Part shown: piece by piece, positions 6,023 to 8,677 of the stretch
How the letters are laid out: each line of letters opens with the position of its first letter
Position numbering within the stretch: the first letter of the stretch is position 1
Assembly (NCBI GenBank): GCA_035914695.1
Contig: JAMIQH010000241.1
Coordinates: 1 to 8,677 of the forward strand
Reading direction: 5' to 3'
Length of the DNA stretch: 8,677 bases
Source: JAOSJT01 sp035914695
Lineage (GTDB): Bacteria; Bacteroidota; Ignavibacteria; SZUA-365
Notes under the pieces: generated by a model
What the model was told of the DNA's origin: nothing
The model's database searches: none
The model's input: only the letters and a program-made list of their open reading frames with translations
Position numbers and translations under genes: made by a program

Positions 6023-7144
6023 TCAGATCGCCAGATCGTAGATGCGATAGGTTTTATAGGCCTCGGCGTTCATCATTTTCGCGCCGCGGTTCATCATCAC
6101 GTTGTCCTCCAGCACCCACGATGCTTCGGCCGTGTAAATGTTGTGTTTGGCGGCGCGTTGCAGCACCTCCCAGTACATCACCGAATCGAAGCCCTTGCCA
6201 CGGTACTGCGGAATCACACCCAGCACGATGATGCGCGCGAAGCTGATCATGCGCGTGCCGGTGAGCATGTGGTACAGCGCGGGGAGCAGGCGCCCGGAAC
6301 CGTTGTGCTTGAGCACCTGATTGAGATCGGGTAAACACAGAGCGAAGCCCACCGGCTCGCCGTGACGCTCGAGAATGAACACGAGATCCTTGAATTTGCC
6401 CACCACCTGTGTGAGATCCTTGGCGAGAAAATCGAATTCCTCGTCCGTCATCGCCACGGCGCCCCAGTTGGCTTCCCACGAGCGATTGTACAAATCCTTG
6501 AGAATCACCGCCTCGCGCTCGATGTTTTTGAAATCCACATCGCGCACCGTTACGCCGTAGCGCTCGCGCACCAACTGCTGTCCGCGCTCCAGCTTTTCCG
6601 TTGCCACGCGTTCGTTCTCGAGTAAATACGCCAGCAAATCCTTGGCCTTTTTCATCCCCGCTCCGTCCATGAGCAGGGGATAGTAGCGTGGATTGTAGGT
6701 CATGAGTATGACCGGCGGGCGGTCGAAGCCCTTGACAAGCATGCCGATTTCATCGTTCACCGAGGGATTCATCGGACCGCGCATGGTATCCATGCCTTTG
6801 GCGCGCAACCACGAGGCCGCGGCATCCACCAGCGCATTGGCCACATCCTGCCGGTTGATGGATTCGAAGAAACCGAAGAAGCCCACCTTGTCGCCATGCA
6901 CCGCGTTGTGGTTGCGGTTGATGATGGCGGCGATGCGGCCCACGGCCTCGCCCTGATCCTCGGCAATGAAGAGCTGCATATCCGAATGCTTGAAGAACGG
7001 ATTCTTCTTCACATTCAGCAGCTTCATGCGATCCATAAGCAGAGGCGGCACCCAGTTGTGGTCGCCCTGATAGAATTTCCACTGAAGTTTGACGAATTCC
7101 CGCGTGCCGGAAGTGCCGCTCACGGGACGGATGGTGACCGCCAT
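6023..7144 (-). CDS. YghO-type GNAT-like acyltransferase, candidate bacterial ceramide synthase (bCerS)
   Basis: A 373-aa soluble-looking protein of the family often annotated as YghO or GNAT-like N-acetyltransferase. Visible marks: an N-terminal segment with DHNWVPPLL (28-36), FIAEDQGEAVGRIAAIINR (59-77, typical GNAT beta strands), GFFGFFE (88-94), GPMNPSVNDEIGMLV (123-137), VILMTYNPRYYP (145-156), and a second GNAT-like half with LGVIPQYRGKGFD (308-320, the acyl-CoA-binding Q/R-x-x-G-x-G loop) and ASWVLEDNVMMNRG (341-354). From memory of Caulobacter work, a protein of this type N-acylates the sphingoid base downstream of serine palmitoyltransferase, giving dihydroceramide. It directly follows an SPT-like gene here (18-nt gap; GGAGG 5 nt before the ATG), which strongly suggests that role. 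The exact substrate is inferred. Without the neighbour I would call it only a GNAT-like acyltransferase. Confidence 0.78.
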   Translation of the reverse strand: MAVTIRPVSGTSGTREFVKLQWKFYQGDHNWVPPLLMDRMKLLNVKKNPFFKHSDMQLFIAEDQGEAVGRIAAIINRNHNAVHGDKVGFFGFFESINRQDVANALVDAAASWLRAKGMDTMRGPMNPSVNDEIGMLVKGFDRPPVILMTYNPRYYPLLMDGAGMKKAKDLLAYLLENERVATEKLERGQQLVRERYGVTVRDVDFKNIEREAVILKDLYNRSWEANWGAVAMTDEEFDFLAKDLTQVVGKFKDLVFILERHGEPVGFALCLPDLNQVLKHNGSGRLLPALYHMLTGTRMISFARIIVLGVIPQYRGKGFDSVMYWEVLQRAAKHNIYTAEASWVLEDNVMMNRGAKMMNAEAYKTYRIYDLAI

Positions 7145-7149
7145 GCAAT

Positions 7150-7154
7150 CCTCC
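7150..7154 (-). promoter_or_regulatory. Shine-Dalgarno site of the GNAT-like acyltransferase
   Basis: GGAGG on the - strand, 5 nt before the ATG at 7144 and after the SPT stop (7163-7165). It fixes this start and supports co-expression with the preceding gene. Confidence 0.7.
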
Positions 7155-7162
7155 GATGCTTC

Positions 7163-8356
7163 CTAGTTGATCACGCCCAGCTTGCGACCGATATCGCCGC
7201 AGATTTCGAGAATGCGGTCGAGATGCTCCTTCTCATGCGTGGCCATGTAGCTGGTGCGCAGCATCTGCATGCCCGCCGGGACGCCCGGACTGATGAACAC
7301 GTTGACGAACACACCGGCATCGAAGAGTTCCTTCCAGAAAATGAAGCTCTTCTCGTCGTCGCCGATAATCACCGGAACCACGCCGGTCTGGCCATGCAGT
7401 ACTTTGAAGCCGAGCTTGGTGAAGCCCTCGCGCATGTACTGCGCATTGGCGTGCAGCCGGTCCACCAGTTCGGGATGCTCCTCGAGAATATCGAGGGCGG
7501 CGAGGGCGGCGGCCACGCTTGCGGGTGTCGGGCTGGCCGAGAAAATCAAGGCGGGTGAGTGATGCTTGATATAATTGATCACCGCGCGCTCGCCCACCAC
7601 GAAGCCGCCGAGACTGGCGAAGGTTTTCGAGAACGTGCCCATGGTCATGTCCACGTCGTTCTCGAGGCCGTAGTGGCTCGCGGTGCCGCGGCCGCCCACG
7701 CCGATCACGCCCGTCGAATGCGCGTCGTCGATGAGAATGCGTGCGTTGTACTTCTTCGCGATCTCCACCAGACGCGGCAAATCCACGATATGGCCGGTGG
7801 TACTGAACACACCGTCCGACACAATGAGCTTGCCCTTGTCCAACGGCAGCTTGGAGATGATGCGCTCGAGATCGTCCATCTCGTTGTGCTTGTAGCGCTC
7901 GAAGGTGGCAAAGGCGCCCTTGGCCATGAGATTACCGGCGACGATGCAGGCGTGATTGTCCTTGTCCGAAATCACATACTCGCCGCGCTGCACCAGGGTG
8001 GGGATGATGCCCTGGGCGGTCTGATAGCCCGTGGAGAAGAGCAGGCAGGATTCGCGGCCGAAAAAGGCGGCCAAGCGATCCTCGAGTTCGTTGTGCAAGG
8101 TGAGCGTGCCGGTGAGGTAGCGGGAACCGGAACAGCCGCTGCCGAAGCGGTCCAATGCATCGTGCGCTGCCTGCTTCACCTTCGGATGAGCGGTGAGGCC
8201 AAGGTAGTTGTTCGATCCGGCCATGATGATTTTCCGACCCTCGATGGTCACCACGGGACCTTCACTCTCCTCGATGGCGCGGAAATACGGGTAATATCCC
8301 ATGGCCTTGACTTCATCGGCGCGGGTGAACGCCCTGCATTTGTCGAATAAATCCAC
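7163..8356 (-). CDS. spt: PLP-dependent alpha-oxoamine synthase, probable serine palmitoyltransferase
   Basis: A cytoplasmic or membrane-peripheral enzyme predicted to condense L-serine with a long-chain acyl thioester to 3-ketosphinganine, the first step of sphingolipid synthesis. Length is 397 aa, matching bacterial SPTs. Visible features: GSNNYLGLTAHPKV (47-60), GSGCSGSRYLTGTLTLH (72-88), LLFSTGYQ (105-112), DKDNHACI with PLP-stacking H135, DDAHSTGVIG with D210 and H213, TFSKTFASLGGFV with the PLP lysine K244, FSASPTPASVA (272-282) and MLRTSYMATHE with R367 near the carboxylate site. The run GTASHYGLENDVD and the FSAS-TPAS segment are closer to Sphingobacterium-type SPT as I remember it than to KBL or BioF. 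The following YghO/bCerS-like gene supports SPT. The start is GTG at 8356, with AGGAG 5 nt upstream. KBL/BioF-type activity cannot be excluded from sequence alone. First gene of the - strand operon. Confidence 0.85.
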   Translation of the reverse strand: MDLFDKCRAFTRADEVKAMGYYPYFRAIEESEGPVVTIEGRKIIMAGSNNYLGLTAHPKVKQAAHDALDRFGSGCSGSRYLTGTLTLHNELEDRLAAFFGRESCLLFSTGYQTAQGIIPTLVQRGEYVISDKDNHACIVAGNLMAKGAFATFERYKHNEMDDLERIISKLPLDKGKLIVSDGVFSTTGHIVDLPRLVEIAKKYNARILIDDAHSTGVIGVGGRGTASHYGLENDVDMTMGTFSKTFASLGGFVVGERAVINYIKHHSPALIFSASPTPASVAAALAALDILEEHPELVDRLHANAQYMREGFTKLGFKVLHGQTGVVPVIIGDDEKSFIFWKELFDAGVFVNVFISPGVPAGMQMLRTSYMATHEKEHLDRILEICGDIGRKLGVIN

Positions 8357-8361
8357 TCGGA

Positions 8362-8366
8362 CTCCT
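8362..8366 (-). promoter_or_regulatory. Shine-Dalgarno site supporting the GTG start of spt
   Basis: AGGAG on the - strand, 5 nt before the GTG at 8356. It decides the start, because no ATG is available at a position that would keep the family's N-terminal length. Confidence 0.7.
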
Positions 8367-8470
8367 GATGTATTATCGAAAAAATTTGTTCGCGTCGTGT
8401 CCCCGTAACCTGCGAGAGGGAAGGGTGCTGTTTGTTGAATCTTCGTTCAGTAATGAGCAGAACAAGGTGT

Positions 8471-8499
8471 AATATACCCCCGGGCGGCTGTAAAAACAA
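8471..8499 (-). promoter_or_regulatory. Predicted sigma70-like promoter for the spt operon
   Basis: Read on the - strand: a -35-like TTGTTT (8499-8494), exactly 17 nt, then a -10-like TATATT (8476-8471). Transcription would begin near 8464, leaving a leader of about 108 nt before spt. The match is 4/6 and 5/6 to the E. coli consensus. If the organism uses Bacteroidota-type sigma factors, this element may not be the true one. Confidence 0.45.
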
Positions 8500-8515
8500 C
8501 GGAGCCGCGGGGTAT
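8474..8515. repeat. Long imperfect palindrome overlapping the spt promoter
   Basis: ATACCCC (8474-8480) is complementary to GGGGTAT (8509-8515) and GCGGCT (8484-8489) to AGCCGC (8503-8508). A 3-nt bulge (CGG, 8481-8483) lies on one arm and a 13-nt A-rich centre between the arms, giving 13 Watson-Crick pairs. The predicted -10 lies on the left arm and the -35 in the centre. With a start near 8464 most of it would not be transcribed, so a protein-binding operator or cruciform is likelier than an RNA hairpin. Confidence 0.55.
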
Positions 8516-8551
8516 GGGATGTGACGGGGTTCAAGACATTCGGTGTTAGGG

Positions 8552-8572
8552 AAGTACGCTGCGCGGGTACTT
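8552..8572. repeat. 6-bp inverted repeat upstream of the spt promoter
   Basis: AAGTAC (8552-8557) and GTACTT (8567-8572) pair perfectly around a 9-nt spacer. It lies some 50 nt upstream of the predicted -35 on the - strand, a position suited to an activator site. Function unknown. Confidence 0.35.
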
Positions 8573-8677
8573 GTGCTCGCATCGCCGACGGTCGTGATCA
8601 ACACGCTATGTGCGGAAAGGAAAAAAACGTGAAAAGGTAACAGCGCTTGGTGGCAGCATGTTCTGATCGCTTCGACA

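Larger units (their letters stand above)
8357..8677. other. Non-coding upstream region of the sphingolipid/Kdo operon
   Basis: About 320 nt to the window edge without a credible gene. An open frame on the - strand (8604-8248) merely runs into the SPT gene in another frame. The region contains the SPT Shine-Dalgarno, a predicted promoter, a long imperfect palindrome over that promoter, a separate hairpin at 8552-8572 and a purine-rich patch (8620-8637). On the - strand that patch includes a run of seven T, but no strong stem directly precedes it. Any gene to the right lies outside the window. Confidence 0.6.

Noticed and set aside
7559..8350. A 263-codon + strand open frame opposite spt
   Set aside because: Again the exact complement register of a well-supported gene, with a translation lacking any recognisable motif.
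8248..8604. A 118-codon - strand frame upstream of and overlapping spt
   Set aside because: It enters spt in another frame, covers the predicted promoter and palindrome, and shows no domain features.
8620..8660. Intrinsic terminator of an upstream - strand gene, based on the seven-T run near 8623-8629
   Set aside because: The only stem I could draw upstream is short, bulged and separated from the T-run by about 10 nt, and the gene it would serve is outside the window.
1..8677. tRNA genes, mobile elements, CRISPR arrays or phage genes
   Set aside because: I scanned gaps and gene content by eye and found no cloverleaf, transposase, terminal repeat pair, repeat-spacer pattern or phage-like protein.

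Overview
The window reads as chromosomal DNA from a GC-rich, diderm (LPS-bearing) bacterium. My best guess is the Bacteroidota/Ignavibacteriota/Kapabacteria (FCB) side of the tree. Three observations support this: a GWxTD-domain secreted protein, an apparent serine palmitoyltransferase next to a YghO/bCerS-type acyltransferase, and a Kdo-activating enzyme. Several genes have clear GGAGG Shine-Dalgarno sites, which is unlike core Bacteroidia, so an early-branching FCB lineage fits better. Placement is inference only. I see no phage, transposon, CRISPR, tRNA or rRNA.

Left end, + strand (2-1644): a LeuT-fold sodium symporter (NSS/SNF family), cut off at its 5' end by the window edge, overlaps by ATGA a 37-codon single-helix protein. 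The pair resembles the MetP/MetS two-component amino-acid importers. A non-coding stretch of about 157 nt rich in inverted repeats (1645-1801) separates it from the convergent block.

The rest, - strand, in transcription order from 8356 to 1802: SPT-like alpha-oxoamine synthase, YghO/bCerS-like GNAT acyltransferase, gatC, kdsB, a gap of about 380 nt with hairpins, rimO, and a GWxTD-domain exported protein. Gaps inside the first four genes are 18, 20 and 63 nt; rimO and the GWxTD gene are 3 nt apart. The most likely layout is two transcription units. The first would be spt-acyltransferase-gatC-kdsB from a promoter near 8471-8499; the second would be rimO-GWxTD. I found no clear promoter for the second.

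Functionally, the first unit joins outer-membrane lipid building blocks: the sphingoid base by SPT, its probable N-acylation to (dihydro)ceramide by the GNAT protein, and CMP-Kdo for the LPS core by KdsB. GatC, a translation-fidelity subunit, sits between them. The second unit couples ribosomal protein S12 modification to an uncharacterised exported protein. The most interesting signals are the ceramide-type gene pair sharing an operon with kdsB, and a long imperfect palindrome covering the predicted promoter of that operon. Next come the tiny NSS partner protein and the hairpin-dense non-coding gaps.
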